From Betaproteobacteria bacterium (GTDB taxonomy: Bacteria > Pseudomonadota > Gammaproteobacteria > Burkholderiales > SG8-39), in contig CANKMT010000025.1 in NCBI GenBank assembly GCA_947482825.1, positions 1 through 58,377 of the forward strand: DNA of 58,377 nucleotides, in the 5' to 3' direction. Both the position numbers and the translations under genes were made by a program. The notes under the pieces were generated by a model that saw only the letters and a list, made by a program, of their open reading frames with translations, made no database searches and was not told the DNA's origin. Of this stretch, positions 27,050 through 36,388 are shown one piece after another (positions within the stretch are counted from its first letter, which is position 1; the number at the start of each line of letters is the position of its first letter).

Positions 27050-28158
27050 TGGCCGTCGGGGACATCCGCAGTGTCGCGATCATCGGCGCCGGCAACGGCG
27101 GGTGCGCCGCTGCGGTCGAGTTTGTCAAGGCAGGGCTCGACGTGCGCCTGTATGGGCGCAGTGCGTCGACTCTTCGCCCTCTCCTGGATCGGGGCGGCGT
27201 GGACTACGAGGGTGTGCTGGGCGAGGGCTTCATGCCCATACGAACAATCACGCAGGACGCCGGCGAGGCGATGCGCGGGGCGGACCTGGTGTTCATGGTC
27301 GGGCCGACGCAGGCGCACGAGGACATGGCGGCGACCGTCGCGCCGCATCTGACCGAGCGACAGATACTGTTCGCCGCGCCGGGCCACACGCTAACGTTGC
27401 TGCCGCACACGCTTCGCCGCCTCGGCCATGCGCACCCGGTGACCTGCGAATCCGTGACGCTGCCCTACATCTGCCGCAAGGTGGCGCCGGACCGAGTGAA
27501 GGTCTCGCGCAAGGCGGCGATGCTCAAGTTCGCGGCCTTCCCCGCGACACGCACCGAGGAGCTGGCGGGACGCCTGAAGCCGCTGTTTCCGGCGCTGTCA
27601 CCCGTACCGACGGTGCTGGACACCGTATTCCCGTATACCAATGCGGTGCATCATCCGCCGGCCCTCCTATGCAATATCGGCCGCATCGAGTCGACGGGTG
27701 GTGACTATTGCCACTACTACGACGGCATCACCCCTTCGGTCGGGCGCATGATCGACGCGCTCGATGTCGAGCGCGTAGCCGTGGCGACAGCCTATGGCTG
27801 CGTGGTCGACCGCCTGGCGGAGTACTTCTTCAAGATCGGCTATACCAATGAAGCCGGGCGCGACGGCGGCACGGCCTACTCCGTATTCCACAACAGCGAA
27901 CCGAATCGCTGGATCAAGGCCCCGTCCTCTATCGACTATCGCTTCTTCAGCGAGGACATCCCGTTCGGCCTGGTGCCGCTCACGGAACTCGGCCGCCTTG
28001 CCGGCATCACGATGCCCGTGAGCGATGCGGTGATCCTGCTTGCCGGCGTTGCATCGGGAAAACCGTATCGCGAGAGCGGACTCACGCGCGAGCGCATGGG
28101 GCTCGCGGGCCTAGATATTGCCGGCGTGCGTGCGCTGGTCGAGAAGGGATACCCATGA
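27049..28158 (+). CDS. NAD/NADP octopine/nopaline dehydrogenase family protein
   Basis: A 369-residue protein with an N-terminal Rossmann motif GAGNGG (13-18) and a helical C-terminal domain containing NAVHHPPALLCNIGRIES, which marks the opine dehydrogenase family (His in NAVHHP is catalytic in known members). It could oxidise a secondary amine dicarboxylate (opine) to an amino acid and an oxo acid, or a related hydroxy acid. Coupling to the genes on both sides by 1-base and 4-base overlaps places it firmly within the operon. Confidence 0.85.
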   Translation: MAVGDIRSVAIIGAGNGGCAAAVEFVKAGLDVRLYGRSASTLRPLLDRGGVDYEGVLGEGFMPIRTITQDAGEAMRGADLVFMVGPTQAHEDMAATVAPHLTERQILFAAPGHTLTLLPHTLRRLGHAHPVTCESVTLPYICRKVAPDRVKVSRKAAMLKFAAFPATRTEELAGRLKPLFPALSPVPTVLDTVFPYTNAVHHPPALLCNIGRIESTGGDYCHYYDGITPSVGRMIDALDVERVAVATAYGCVVDRLAEYFFKIGYTNEAGRDGGTAYSVFHNSEPNRWIKAPSSIDYRFFSEDIPFGLVPLTELGRLAGITMPVSDAVILLAGVASGKPYRESGLTRERMGLAGLDIAGVRALVEKGYP

Positions 28159-29138
28159 GCTTTCCTTTCGGCGTGAGCTTCGACGGCTTCGCCACAGTGC
28201 GTGACGCGATCGATACTGCGAAGCGTGCGGAGGCCTGTGGCGCGCAGTCGCTGTGGATTGCAGAGCATATGGGGTACCGGGAATCCTTCGTCACGGCAAC
28301 CGCAATGGGTCTCGCGACGGCCAAGGCGCGCATCTTCCCGACATCCGTCAGTCCGTACCTGCGACATCCCACGCCGACCGCAATGGCAATCGCCACCCTC
28401 GCGGAAATGCTGCCGGGACGCTACGGCATCGCTATCGGTGTAGGCAACCCCCTCTACCTGCGCGAGTCCGGCCGCGAGGTCGACAAGCCGGTGAAGGCCT
28501 TGAGGGATTACGTGGCCGCGTTGCGCGCGCTGCTGCGCGGAGAGTCGGTGCAGCAGGAGGGTCATACCTTCACGCTCAGGGGCGCCCGGCTTGCGTTCAC
28601 GCCCGAGCCTCCGCCTCCCGTGTACCTCACGCCGATGGGTCCGCAGATGCTGCGCCTCTCGGGGGAAATCGGCGACGGGCTCGTCCTCTCGGCCGGACTC
28701 ACGCCCGCGTTCGTCGCAAAATCGATCGACATCGCCGCTGACGGCGCGCGCGCGAAGGGGCGCGATGCCGCGCAGGTGAGGAAGACCGCGTACATCTATT
28801 TCATCGGCGGCGGGCCGCTGTCCGAGCAGCGCCTGAAGATCCGGCAGAAGCTCGCGTTCCTGTTTCGCAACGAGAACATCCGCGAAAACATCGCATCGAG
28901 CGGACTGCCGATCGACCAGGAGGCGATCATGGCGGCGAATGCCCGCCGCGACGCCGCGGCCGCGCTGTCGCTCGTGCCAGAGGAAGCCGCGGACCGTTTC
29001 GCGATCGTCGGGGATGCCGCGCACTGCCGCAGATCCATCGACGCCTACCTCGGGGCGGGTCTGGACGAGCTGATCCTGTCGCTCGCGGGCACCGCGGAAG
29101 ACCGCATGCGAAGCCTCGATGTCGTGGCCTCGCTTTGA
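28155..29138 (+). CDS. LLM class flavin-dependent oxidoreductase
   Basis: A 327-residue luciferase-like TIM barrel. FDGFATVRDAIDTAKRAEACG, then LPGRYGIAIGVGNPLYLRE, and the C-terminal PEEAADRFAIVGDAAHCRR are typical of LLM proteins. Members use FMN or F420. The flavin reductase encoded at the operon end (35419) would fit a two-component FMN monooxygenase. In this reading the enzyme hydroxylates or cleaves the operon's substrate (inference). Confidence 0.85.
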   Translation: MSFPFGVSFDGFATVRDAIDTAKRAEACGAQSLWIAEHMGYRESFVTATAMGLATAKARIFPTSVSPYLRHPTPTAMAIATLAEMLPGRYGIAIGVGNPLYLRESGREVDKPVKALRDYVAALRALLRGESVQQEGHTFTLRGARLAFTPEPPPPVYLTPMGPQMLRLSGEIGDGLVLSAGLTPAFVAKSIDIAADGARAKGRDAAQVRKTAYIYFIGGGPLSEQRLKIRQKLAFLFRNENIRENIASSGLPIDQEAIMAANARRDAAAALSLVPEEAADRFAIVGDAAHCRRSIDAYLGAGLDELILSLAGTAEDRMRSLDVVASL

Positions 29139-29177
29139 GCCAGTCACATCAGCCTGAAACACAGGGAGTTTGCAATC

Positions 29178-30281
29178 ATGAAGCGCGAAGGTCAGGATTC
29201 GACGATCAACGGGCGGCTCGCGGGAACGCTGGCGGCAGTCGCGGTGGCCGCATCGCTATTGGCTGTCCCTGCACAGGCTGAGCTTGTCAGCCTGGGGCAA
29301 GCGACGGCGACCAGCCTGACTTTCGGTCCGGTGTTTGCCGCGGTCGAACTTGGCTTCTTCAAGGAAGAGGACATCGAACTGCAGCACCTCAATTTCCAGG
29401 GCGCATCGGTCTTGCTGCCACAGCTCGCGAGCAAGGCCGTCACCATCGGGTTTCCGGGGCCGGACCCGCTGATCGCCTCGCGCCAGCCCGGCCGCAGCCC
29501 AATGCCGGTGAAGTTCTTCTACAACGCGGCCCGCGACTCGATCTGGGAGTTCCTCGTGCGCGAGGACAGCCCGCTGAAGAAGCTCGCCGACCTGAAGGGG
29601 AAGGTGATCGGGGTGGGCGCGCTTGCGAACGCGAACGTGCCGATCACGCGGGCGATGCTCAGGGAGATCGGCCTCGACGGGACCAAGGACTATTCGTTTA
29701 TGGCGATCGGCGTTGGCGGGCCAGCCTTTCGGGCCACGCTGAACAAAGACGTCGACACCTACAACACTTTCGACACCAACATCGCCGCCTTCGAAGTCAG
29801 CGGGGCGAAGCTGCGGCGGCTGCCGATCGAGCAGAAGTACAAGGACCTGTTCTCCAACGGCTTCGCCACCCACGAGGACACCATGCGCACCAAGCCGAAG
29901 CTGATCGCCGGCTTCGGGCGCGCGTTCACCAAGGGCGTCCTCGTCTGCGAGGTGAACCCCGACTATTGCATCCGCACGTTCTACAAGCACAACCCGGCGC
30001 TGAAGAAGAGCGGCGCGAGCGAGGACGAAATTCTCACCAGCGGGCGCCACATCCTCGCCTCGCGCATGGGGCGCTACGTCGCCTTCCCGAAGGGCCAGCC
30101 GCGCCGCTTCGGCGAGTACGCGGAGAAGTCATGGAAGGATTTCGTCATCGCGTTGCATGAGGGTGGCGAATTGAGCACGCGCGAAGTCGATGTCTCCACG
30201 CTCTATACCAACGCCTTCGTGCCGGAGTTCAACCGTTTCGACGCGGCGAAGCTGCAGGAGATGGCCAAGTCGCTGAAATGA
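29178..30281 (+). CDS. ABC transporter substrate-binding protein (TauA/SsuA/THI5-like)
   Basis: A 367-residue binding protein with a signal peptide (ending VPAQA near residue 33) and the NMT1/THI5-like fold (FAAVELGFFKEEDIELQHLNFQG). It is followed with a 4-base overlap by an ATPase and a permease, so the three form a complete importer of the nitrate/taurine/sulfonate type. The ligand is not evident. It is the second importer in one operon, which suggests two related substrates or two affinity ranges. Confidence 0.9.
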   Translation: MKREGQDSTINGRLAGTLAAVAVAASLLAVPAQAELVSLGQATATSLTFGPVFAAVELGFFKEEDIELQHLNFQGASVLLPQLASKAVTIGFPGPDPLIASRQPGRSPMPVKFFYNAARDSIWEFLVREDSPLKKLADLKGKVIGVGALANANVPITRAMLREIGLDGTKDYSFMAIGVGGPAFRATLNKDVDTYNTFDTNIAAFEVSGAKLRRLPIEQKYKDLFSNGFATHEDTMRTKPKLIAGFGRAFTKGVLVCEVNPDYCIRTFYKHNPALKKSGASEDEILTSGRHILASRMGRYVAFPKGQPRRFGEYAEKSWKDFVIALHEGGELSTREVDVSTLYTNAFVPEFNRFDAAKLQEMAKSLK

Positions 30282-31057
30282 CGCAAGGCCGCGTACTCGA
30301 GGTCGCCGGGCTGGCGGTCGTCTACCAGTCGAACCGCGAGCCGCAGCGCGCCGTGGAGAATTGCGACATCTCGGTGGGCGCGGGGGAATTCGTCTCCATC
30401 ATTGGTCCCTCGGGTTGCGGCAAGTCGACCCTGCTCAGCGTAGTCGCCGGTCTGCTCGAGGCGACCCGCGGCCGCGTGTCGATCCTCGGCAGCGAAGTTC
30501 GCGGCCCTCGTCCCGAAGTCGGCATGGTGTTCCAGCGGCCAACGCTGCTGCCCTGGATGAACGTCATCGAGAACGTGCTGATCCCGGTACGCGCGCTGGG
30601 CCGCAACGTCGAGGCGCACCGCCAGCAAGCGCAGGACTTGCTGAAGCTCGTCGGACTGGGGACGCACGCGCGGCACTATCCCCACGAGCTCTCGGGTGGC
30701 ATGCAGCAGCGGGTGGGCCTTGCGCGGGCCCTGATCCACGATCCGGGGCTGCTGCTGATGGACGAACCGTTCGCCGCGCTGGACGCGATGACGCGCGAGC
30801 GCATGTCGCTCGAGCTGCAGGACATCTGGATGGCACGCCGCAAGACGGTGCTCTTCATCACTCACAGCATCCCCGAGGCGGTTTTCCTGTCGGATCGCAT
30901 CGCCGTGATGACGCCCTCGCCCGGTCGCATCGAGCGCGAGATCGCCATCGATCTGCCCCGGCCGCGGCGCGTCGAGACCCTGGCGTCACCCGCGTTTGCC
31001 GCGCTCTGCGGGGAGATCCGCGAAACCTTCAATGCCCTGGCCGGGGAGCACGCATGA
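30278..31057 (+). CDS. ABC transporter ATPase (TauB/SsuB type)
   Basis: A 259-residue ATPase with Walker A GPSGCGKST, signature LSGGMQQRVGLARAL and Walker B LLLMDEPFAALD. The Q-loop text MVFQRPTLLPWMNV is typical of the nitrate/sulfonate/taurine group. It overlaps its neighbours by four bases on each side. Confidence 0.93.
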   Translation: MTQGRVLEVAGLAVVYQSNREPQRAVENCDISVGAGEFVSIIGPSGCGKSTLLSVVAGLLEATRGRVSILGSEVRGPRPEVGMVFQRPTLLPWMNVIENVLIPVRALGRNVEAHRQQAQDLLKLVGLGTHARHYPHELSGGMQQRVGLARALIHDPGLLLMDEPFAALDAMTRERMSLELQDIWMARRKTVLFITHSIPEAVFLSDRIAVMTPSPGRIEREIAIDLPRPRRVETLASPAFAALCGEIRETFNALAGEHA

Positions 31058-31836
31058 AAGACCGCGTCACCTCGTTCATCTTTCCCGCGCTGTCGCTGCT
31101 CGGGCTCGTGGCGTTATGGCATTTCTCGATCGACCTGTTCGCCATCCCGGACTACCTGCTGCCGCGACCCTCCGCCGTGATCAGCCACCTGAAGACCGGC
31201 TACATCGATGGCGTATTCTGGCCGCATTTCGCCTTCACCCTGCAGTCGACTATCACGGGATACCTGCTGGGCTGCGTTTCCGCGATCCTCGTCGGTGCCG
31301 TGCTGGCCGAATCGCGCACCTTCGAGAAGTGTTTCTACCCTTTCATCATCGCGCTGCAGTCGATGCCGAAGGTGGCGCTTGCGCCGCTCATCATCGTCTG
31401 GTTCGGCTACGGCGCCGCGTCCAAGGTCGTGATGGTCGCGCTCATGTGCTTTTTCCCGCTGTTCGTCAACACGGTGGTCGGCATCCGGCAGACCGACCGT
31501 CAGCTCGTCAGCATGATGCAGTCGTTCTCCGCGCCGGCGTCGTTGGTCTTCTTCCGCGTGAAGCTCTACGCCGCCGCGGGCCACATCTTCGCCGGCCTGC
31601 AGATCTCGATCGTGCTCGCCCTGATTGGCGCGGTGGTCGCGGAGTTCGTCGCATCGTCGAAGGGCATCGGGTGGCTGATCCAGTCCTCTCTCGCGAACTT
31701 CAACACCGCGCAGATGTTCGCCGCCCTGCTCAGCCTCGTTGCCATCGGTCTGGTCGGAACCCAGACGATCCAGTTCCTGCACCGCCGGGTCGTATTTTGG
31801 GAGCAGGCCGCGCCCATGACTGCGCTTCCCGAATAG
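31054..31836 (+). CDS. ABC transporter permease (TauC/SsuC type)
   Basis: A 260-residue permease with about six membrane segments. The opening PDYLLPRPSAVISHL and the coupling motif region (GVRQTDRQLVSMMQSF-like text, ending in EFVASSKGIGWLIQ) are those of the BPD_transp_1 nitrate/sulfonate group. It completes the importer. The following gene begins 12 bp later. Confidence 0.92.
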   Translation: MKDRVTSFIFPALSLLGLVALWHFSIDLFAIPDYLLPRPSAVISHLKTGYIDGVFWPHFAFTLQSTITGYLLGCVSAILVGAVLAESRTFEKCFYPFIIALQSMPKVALAPLIIVWFGYGAASKVVMVALMCFFPLFVNTVVGIRQTDRQLVSMMQSFSAPASLVFFRVKLYAAAGHIFAGLQISIVLALIGAVVAEFVASSKGIGWLIQSSLANFNTAQMFAALLSLVAIGLVGTQTIQFLHRRVVFWEQAAPMTALPE

Positions 31837-31848
31837 AGTCCGCCGCCG

Positions 31849-32691
31849 GTGAGCGCAGCTTTCTTCCGACCGCGCAGCCTTGACGAGGCGCTGCAGGCCA
31901 TGGCCGACGGTACGGCGATGCCGCTCGCGGGCGGCACGGACATCCTTCCGGGGTGGGCGAACGGCGCCTCTCGGCGGCCGCTGATCGATCTTTCCGGCGT
32001 GCCGGATTTCGCCGGCCGCATCGACGAAGACGCGCACGGATGGTCCTTCGGTGCGTTGACGACGTGGAGCCAGCTGGCCGCTGCGCCGCTGCCTCCGTAC
32101 TTTGATGCCGCGAAGCAGGCGGCACTTGAAGTGGGCGGCCGCCAGATCCAGAACCGCGCTACGCTGGTCGGCAACCTGTGCAATGCTTCGCCGGCCGCGG
32201 ATGGCGTGACCGCACTAATGTGCCTCGATACAGTGGTGCAATTGCGTTCGCTGCGCGGGTCGCGCTCGGTGGCGCTGGCCGATTTCGTCACCGGGAACCG
32301 GCAGACCGTCAGGGCTGCAGACGAACTCGTCACCGGCCTGGCGGTCCCGCGTCGAGGCCAGGACGCACGCAGCATTTTCCGCAAACTGGGTGCGCGGCGC
32401 TACCTGGTGATCTCGATCGCGATGGTTGCCGTGCTGCTCGAAGGTTCGAGGCGCGAATTAAAGCGCGCAGCGATAGCGGTGGGTTCCTGCAGCGCGAGGC
32501 CGATGCGCGTGACGTCTCTCGAACGCGAAATCGCCGGGCGAGACGCGGCGTGTCTTGCCGCCGCTGCCGGCGCCGCTTTACCCGAGCTGGCGCCGATCAG
32601 CGATGTGAGGGCCACATCCGCCTACAGAACGCATGCAGCGCGCACGCTCATCGCCGGTGCGGTCAGTGATTGCGCGGCGCTGCTACCGTGA
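31849..32691 (+). CDS. Molybdenum hydroxylase FAD-binding subunit (CoxM-like)
   Basis: A 280-residue FAD subunit starting at GTG 31849. FFRPRSLDEALQAM, MPLAGGTDILPG and the second FAD motif QIQNRATLVGNLCNASPAAD are characteristic. It passes electrons from the Fe-S clusters to an acceptor. It pairs with the fused Fe-S/Mo protein directly downstream to form one enzyme that hydroxylates a carbon next to a ring nitrogen or an aldehyde. Confidence 0.9.
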   Translation: MSAAFFRPRSLDEALQAMADGTAMPLAGGTDILPGWANGASRRPLIDLSGVPDFAGRIDEDAHGWSFGALTTWSQLAAAPLPPYFDAAKQAALEVGGRQIQNRATLVGNLCNASPAADGVTALMCLDTVVQLRSLRGSRSVALADFVTGNRQTVRAADELVTGLAVPRRGQDARSIFRKLGARRYLVISIAMVAVLLEGSRRELKRAAIAVGSCSARPMRVTSLEREIAGRDAACLAAAAGAALPELAPISDVRATSAYRTHAARTLIAGAVSDCAALLP

Positions 32692-32698
32692 GGACACG

Positions 32699-35422
32699 AT
32701 GATTCTGATGAACGTGAACGGGGCCGAGCGGCAGGTCGAGGTCGCGCCGGATACACGGCTGAGCGGCGTGCTGCGCGATACGTTGGGGCTCACCGGAACC
32801 AAGATCGGTTGCGACGCGGGCGATTGCGGGGCCTGCACCGTGCTGCTGGACGGCGAACAGGTTTGCGCTTGCCTGGTACTGGCCGGGCAGGCCGAGGGCT
32901 ACGCGGTGACGACGGTGGAAGGCCTGCAGTCGCGGCCGCTTGCGGCCGCGTTGCAGAGGGCGTTCCTCGCGCACGGCGCGGCCCAGTGCGGAATCTGCAC
33001 ACCCGGCATGCTGATGGCGGCAACCGACCTCGTCGAACGCAACGCGAGCCCCACCAAAACCGAAGTCGAAGATGCATTGGGCGGCGTGCTGTGCCGCTGC
33101 ACGGGCTACGTGAAGATTGTCGAGGCGGTTCTCGACCACGCGTCCTTCCATGACGGCGCGGTCGTCAAGGCGGGCATGGGCTGGGTCGGCGAACGGCTGG
33201 TCAAGGTCGACGGCCAGCGCAAGGTCGATGGCACGGAGAAATTCGGCGCCGACCTTGTGCCCGATGGATGTCTCGAGCTGCGCGCCGTGCGCTCGCCGCA
33301 CGCGCACGCGCGGTTCCACTTCGGTGACCTCGACGCGTTCGAACTCGCACATCCCGGCGTGAGCGTGTTCATCGCCGGAGATGTGCCGGGAAACAATTCC
33401 TTCGGCGTGTTTCCCAGTCACCGCGACCAGCCCGTGCTGGCTGATGGTTACATCCGCTACCGCGGCGAAGCAGTGGCGGCGCTGGTCGGACCTGCTGCCC
33501 TCGTCGATGCGATCGCCGATGGCGACCTGCCGCTCGAGTGGACGCTTCTCCATCCGCTGTCCGGCATCGACGCGGCGCTCGAACCCGGGGCGGCACAACT
33601 GCACGAGCGCGCGCCTGGCAACGTGCTGGTGCAAGGTCGACAGGTGACCGGCGACGCCGCTGCGGCACTGTCGGCATGCGCTCATATTGCCGCACAGGAA
33701 TTCGAGACCGGCTTCGTGGAGCACGCGTACATCGAGCCCGAGGCGGGCTACGCCGAGCGCAAGGGCGACCGGATCGAGGTGTTCGTCTCGACGCAGACGC
33801 CGTACATGGACCGCGGCGAGGTGGCCTGGGTGCTGGGCATACAGCCCAGCCAGGTGCGGATCATCCCCTCCGCGATAGGAGGAGGTTTCGGCGGCAAGAT
33901 CGATATGGCCGTGCAGCAGCTCGTGGCCGTCGCGGCCTGGACGCTGGGTAAGCCCGTGCGCTGCGTATTCACGCGAGGCGAGAGCATCGCCGCCACCGTG
34001 AAGCGGCACCCGGCACGGATGCGGGCACGCCTCGGATGCGATGCCGCCGGCACGCTGCAGGCCTTCGAGTTCCATGCCGACTTCAACACCGGTCCTTACG
34101 CGTCCTGCGGCTCGATCGTGGCGAACCGGGTGCCGATCCACGCCATGGGGCCGTACCGCGTGCCGGCGGTGAATTGCACAACGCGCGCCGTATACACCAA
34201 CGACTCGATTGCCGGCGCTTTCCGCGGATTCGGGGTGCCGCAGGCCGCCATGGTTCACGAGGCGCTGATGGACGAACTCGCCGACCGCGCGGGCATCGAC
34301 CGCCTGGAGTTCCGGCATCGCAATGCGCTCAGGCCCGGCGATCGGACTGCGACCAGCCAGCAGCTCGGTGAAAGCGTCGGCATGCGCGAATGCCTGGATG
34401 CCCTGCGCCCTTACTGGCAGGCGGCGCTAGCGGATTGCGACGCGTTCAACGCGAAAGGCGGCGTATATCGCCGTGGCGTAGGGATCGGTTGCATGTGGTA
34501 CGGGATAGGCAACACCTCGCAGCCGAACCCATCGAGCATGCGCGTGGCGCTGGCGCGACACGGACGCTTTGTTCTCTTTAGCGGCGCCGTGGATATCGGG
34601 CAGGGGGCGAGCACGATCCTGATGCAGGTTTGCGCCGAGGCGTTGGGCGTCCCGGTCGCCGACATCGACCTGGTCAGCGGCGACACCGACCTGACGCTCG
34701 ATGCGGGCAAGAGTTCCGCGTCGCGCCAGGCCTTCATTTCCGGCAATGCCGTGCGCTTTGCGGCCATGGACCTGCGCCGCAAGCTCCTGCGCTATGCGGA
34801 AGCGGGTGATGCCGCGTGCATGCGGCTGGAGGGGGATGCCATCGTGTTCGAGGAAGGCGCCTCACGGTATCGGCTCGCGATCGACGACATGGTGGCCGAA
34901 GAGGGTGAACTGGTGATGGTCGGCACAGGTCATTTCGATCCGCCGACCACGCCGCTCGACGAGAACGGCGCCGGCGTACCGTACGCGACCTACGCGTTCG
35001 CGGCGCAAATCGCCATCGTGGAGGTACACCTCGCCTTGGGCACCGTGTCGGTAAAGCGCATCGTGGCTGCGCACGACGTCGGCCGCGCCATCAATCCGAC
35101 GCAGGTGGAGGGGCAGATCCACGGCGGCATCGCGCAGGGCATCGGCCTCGCGCTGATGGAAGAGCACCTGCCGGGCCGCACCGAGAACCTGCACGACTAC
35201 CTGATCCCGACGTTCGGCGACATCCCGGACATCGACATCATCCTCATCGAGAAGCGCGAACCTCTCGGACCGTACGGCGCGAAAGGCATTGGCGAACCCG
35301 CGCTGATCCCGACCGCACCCGCGATTCTGAATGCCATCCATCATGCGACGGGCGTGCGCCTGGAGCGCATCCCGGCGACACCGGACCGCGTCTGGTCCGC
35401 CCTGCAGGGGAGAAACACATGA
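32699..35422 (+). CDS. Molybdenum hydroxylase with fused 2Fe-2S and molybdopterin subunits
   Basis: A 907-residue fusion. Residues 1 to about 155 are the small subunit, with plant-type cluster ligands Cys38, Cys43, Cys46, Cys58 and the second cluster Cys97, Cys100, Cys132, Cys134. From about 165 onward it is the Mo-binding subunit, with GAFRGFGVP, DIGQGAST and the catalytic Glu866 in GIGEPAL. Usually the two parts are separate genes. I chose ATG 32699 because the small-subunit fold starts there. Likely substrate: an N-heterocycle or aldehyde; the substrate loop alone cannot define it. Confidence 0.92.
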   Translation: MILMNVNGAERQVEVAPDTRLSGVLRDTLGLTGTKIGCDAGDCGACTVLLDGEQVCACLVLAGQAEGYAVTTVEGLQSRPLAAALQRAFLAHGAAQCGICTPGMLMAATDLVERNASPTKTEVEDALGGVLCRCTGYVKIVEAVLDHASFHDGAVVKAGMGWVGERLVKVDGQRKVDGTEKFGADLVPDGCLELRAVRSPHAHARFHFGDLDAFELAHPGVSVFIAGDVPGNNSFGVFPSHRDQPVLADGYIRYRGEAVAALVGPAALVDAIADGDLPLEWTLLHPLSGIDAALEPGAAQLHERAPGNVLVQGRQVTGDAAAALSACAHIAAQEFETGFVEHAYIEPEAGYAERKGDRIEVFVSTQTPYMDRGEVAWVLGIQPSQVRIIPSAIGGGFGGKIDMAVQQLVAVAAWTLGKPVRCVFTRGESIAATVKRHPARMRARLGCDAAGTLQAFEFHADFNTGPYASCGSIVANRVPIHAMGPYRVPAVNCTTRAVYTNDSIAGAFRGFGVPQAAMVHEALMDELADRAGIDRLEFRHRNALRPGDRTATSQQLGESVGMRECLDALRPYWQAALADCDAFNAKGGVYRRGVGIGCMWYGIGNTSQPNPSSMRVALARHGRFVLFSGAVDIGQGASTILMQVCAEALGVPVADIDLVSGDTDLTLDAGKSSASRQAFISGNAVRFAAMDLRRKLLRYAEAGDAACMRLEGDAIVFEEGASRYRLAIDDMVAEEGELVMVGTGHFDPPTTPLDENGAGVPYATYAFAAQIAIVEVHLALGTVSVKRIVAAHDVGRAINPTQVEGQIHGGIAQGIGLALMEEHLPGRTENLHDYLIPTFGDIPDIDIILIEKREPLGPYGAKGIGEPALIPTAPAILNAIHHATGVRLERIPATPDRVWSALQGRNT

Positions 35423-36036
35423 TCATCGACGTCGCGGCCCTCGACAGAGACGAGGTCTACAAACTCCTGGTCGGCGCGGTGGTGCCGCGGCCGATCGCGT
35501 GGGTCACGACGCTGAATGCGCTGGGCCGAGTCAACGCCGCACCGTTCAGCTGCTACACCTTCGTCTCGAGCGCACCGCCGCTGCTCGCCGTCAGCGTCGG
35601 CAGGCTGCGCGGAGAGCTGAAGGACACCGCTCGCAATGCACGCGAAGGCGGTGATTTCGTGGTGAACGTGGCCGATGCTTCACTGGTCGGTCCGTTGCAC
35701 CAGTCCTCGGCGGAGTATGCGGCGGACGTCAGCGAGGTCGAGATGCTTGGCCTCGAGACGATTCCTTCGATTGCGGTGCGCGCGCCGCGCATCGCCATCG
35801 CCCCGGTGGCCATGGAGTGCCGGTATGACCGCATCATCGAGTTCGGAGCGCAACGCTCCCAGCTCCTCATCGGCGAGGTGCTGCGATTCCACGTTCGGGA
35901 CGACCTGTACCGCGATGGAAAAATCGATTCCGTCGCCCTGTCGCCCCTCGGCCGCCTCGGCGGGCCGCGCTATACGACCCTTGGCAAGATAATCACGATG
36001 CCGCCAGCGTCCCCGGGTAATCCGGTGAACGGTTAG
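35419..36036 (+). CDS. Flavin reductase family protein
   Basis: A 205-residue FMN-binding split-barrel protein: AVVPRPIAWVTTLNALGRVN and APFSCYTFVSSAPPLLAVSVG are typical of the group. Its start overlaps the Mo hydroxylase stop (ATGA). It probably supplies reduced flavin to the LLM enzyme at 28155. It is the last gene of the operon; the next 340 bp hold no gene. Confidence 0.85.
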   Translation: MIIDVAALDRDEVYKLLVGAVVPRPIAWVTTLNALGRVNAAPFSCYTFVSSAPPLLAVSVGRLRGELKDTARNAREGGDFVVNVADASLVGPLHQSSAEYAADVSEVEMLGLETIPSIAVRAPRIAIAPVAMECRYDRIIEFGAQRSQLLIGEVLRFHVRDDLYRDGKIDSVALSPLGRLGGPRYTTLGKIITMPPASPGNPVNG

Positions 36037-36376
36037 GAGAATGAATCTCTTCCCTCTTCGCGCTTCGCGCTGCGTTACGCGATGTCTGGGACCGGATGGC
36101 AGGTGATGGGGATGACCGCGTTTCGCGGCCAGCTGGGGTGCGGCCGATTCGCGAAGGCCTGATGCTGCCATCTTTTGCCTGAGGGCTGCGTGGATATCGT
36201 CACTCCATACCCCTTGTCGTTGCGGGAGCGTACTGTGTACCGCGACGCGGTTCTCAGCCATAAGAGCGGGTGGATTCATGCCGGCAAGAACGTTACGATG
36301 AGGCATGGGACGTACCGGTTCGAACGGAACGGACGAAAACCGGCATCGATGCGAAGGTAAACACGCCCGGCCGGCG
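36037..36376. other. Gene-free gap with a partial SDR-associated repeat (copy D)
   Basis: No convincing coding sequence is seen. Positions 36160-36207 match the left half of the 65-bp repeat (CTGCCATCTTTTGCCTGAGG and GTGGATAT), but the unit then diverges. The following text (CCTTGTCGTTGCGGGAG at about 36210-36227) resembles the sequence just right of copy C near 49385. So copy D lacks the SDR stump but keeps part of the right flank. It marks the left border of the toxin-antitoxin-rich accessory region. Confidence 0.7.
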
Positions 36377-36388
36377 ATGGAGGGATGC

